This document shows, piece after piece, positions 6,651 through 6,818 of a stretch of 6,818 nt of DNA. The position numbers and the translations under genes are program-made. This stretch comes from an uncultured Pseudomonadota bacterium (GTDB lineage: Bacteria > Pseudomonadota > Gammaproteobacteria > Burkholderiales > Methylophilaceae): the NCBI GenBank assembly GCA_903860085.1, contig CAIOPD010000081.1, positions 1 through 6,818 of the forward strand, written 5' to 3'. Numbering within the stretch: the stretch's first letter is position 1; the number at the start of each line of letters is the position of its first letter. Below the pieces are notes generated by a model. It worked only from the letters and a program-made list of their open reading frames with translations, searched no databases and was not told the origin of the DNA.

Positions 6651-6818
6651 ATGATTGTTCGTACGCGTTTTGCTCCCAGCCCTACAGGTTTTCTTCACAT
6701 TGGCGGTGCACGTACTGCCTTGTTTTCATGGGCCTTTGCCAAAAAACATGTAGGACAATTTATCCTAAGAATTGAAGATACTGATGTTGCACGGAGCACT
6801 CCAGAAGCTGTGCAGGCC
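6651..6818 (+). CDS. gltX: Glutamyl-tRNA synthetase (partial, N-terminal 56 codons)
   Basis: This cytoplasmic class I aminoacyl-tRNA synthetase charges tRNA-Glu with glutamate using ATP. Only 56 codons are in the window and the frame is open to the edge. The N-terminus MIVRTRFAPSPTGFLHIGG is diagnostic: RFAPSPTG at 6-13 and the HIGH-class signature HIGG at 16-19 for ATP binding, followed by ARTALFSWAFAKK and RIEDTD at 40-45, which helps bind glutamate. The start at 6651 agrees with the usual GltX N-terminus, but no Shine-Dalgarno is visible in front of it. It is a housekeeping gene unrelated to efflux; the two are neighbours on the same strand separated by 184 bases. GluQ-RS paralogues share these motifs, but the ARTALFSWAFAKK wording favours true GltX. 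Confidence 0.95.
   Translation, partial: MIVRTRFAPSPTGFLHIGGARTALFSWAFAKKHVGQFILRIEDTDVARSTPEAVQA

Overview
The window holds a complete tripartite RND (resistance-nodulation-division) multidrug efflux operon with its divergent TetR/AcrR-type repressor, followed by the start of the glutamyl-tRNA synthetase gene gltX. The base composition leans to A+T. The proteins look proteobacterial: an AcrR-like repressor, lipoprotein adaptor, HAE1-class RND pump, NodT-type outer-membrane lipoprotein, and a GltX N-terminus of the form common in Betaproteobacteria. A betaproteobacterium of the Methylophilaceae/Nitrosomonadales kind is my best guess, but this is inference from protein style only.

Layout: (1) 452 to 1, minus strand: a TetR-family repressor cut off by the window edge (150 codons visible). 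(2) 453-647: divergent control region with a 26-bp imperfect palindrome (519-544) that resembles the AcrR operator and overlaps a TATAAT box (542-547), plus an 18-bp inverted repeat directly in front of the repressor start. (3) 648-1835: periplasmic adaptor lipoprotein. (4) 1890-5048: inner-membrane RND pump of 1052 aa. (5) 5045-6466: outer-membrane efflux lipoprotein of 473 aa, overlapping the pump gene by ATGA. (6) 6467-6650: a region with a strong stem-loop just after the operon, a cluster of small inverted repeats, and an extended -10 promoter for the next gene. (7) 6651-6818: the first 56 codons of gltX.

How it works together: the pump takes amphiphilic compounds from the periplasm or inner membrane using proton flow. 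The adaptor bridges it to the outer-membrane channel, so export bypasses the periplasm. The divergent repressor probably binds the palindrome and blocks pump-operon transcription until a ligand releases it. Because the operon supplies its own outer-membrane channel, it does not need a TolC encoded elsewhere.

I found no sign of a previously undescribed system. The genes are ordinary and intact. The parts most worth a second look are non-coding (operator, repressor-leader hairpin, the repeat cluster before gltX) and the unusual distal-pocket residues of the pump.
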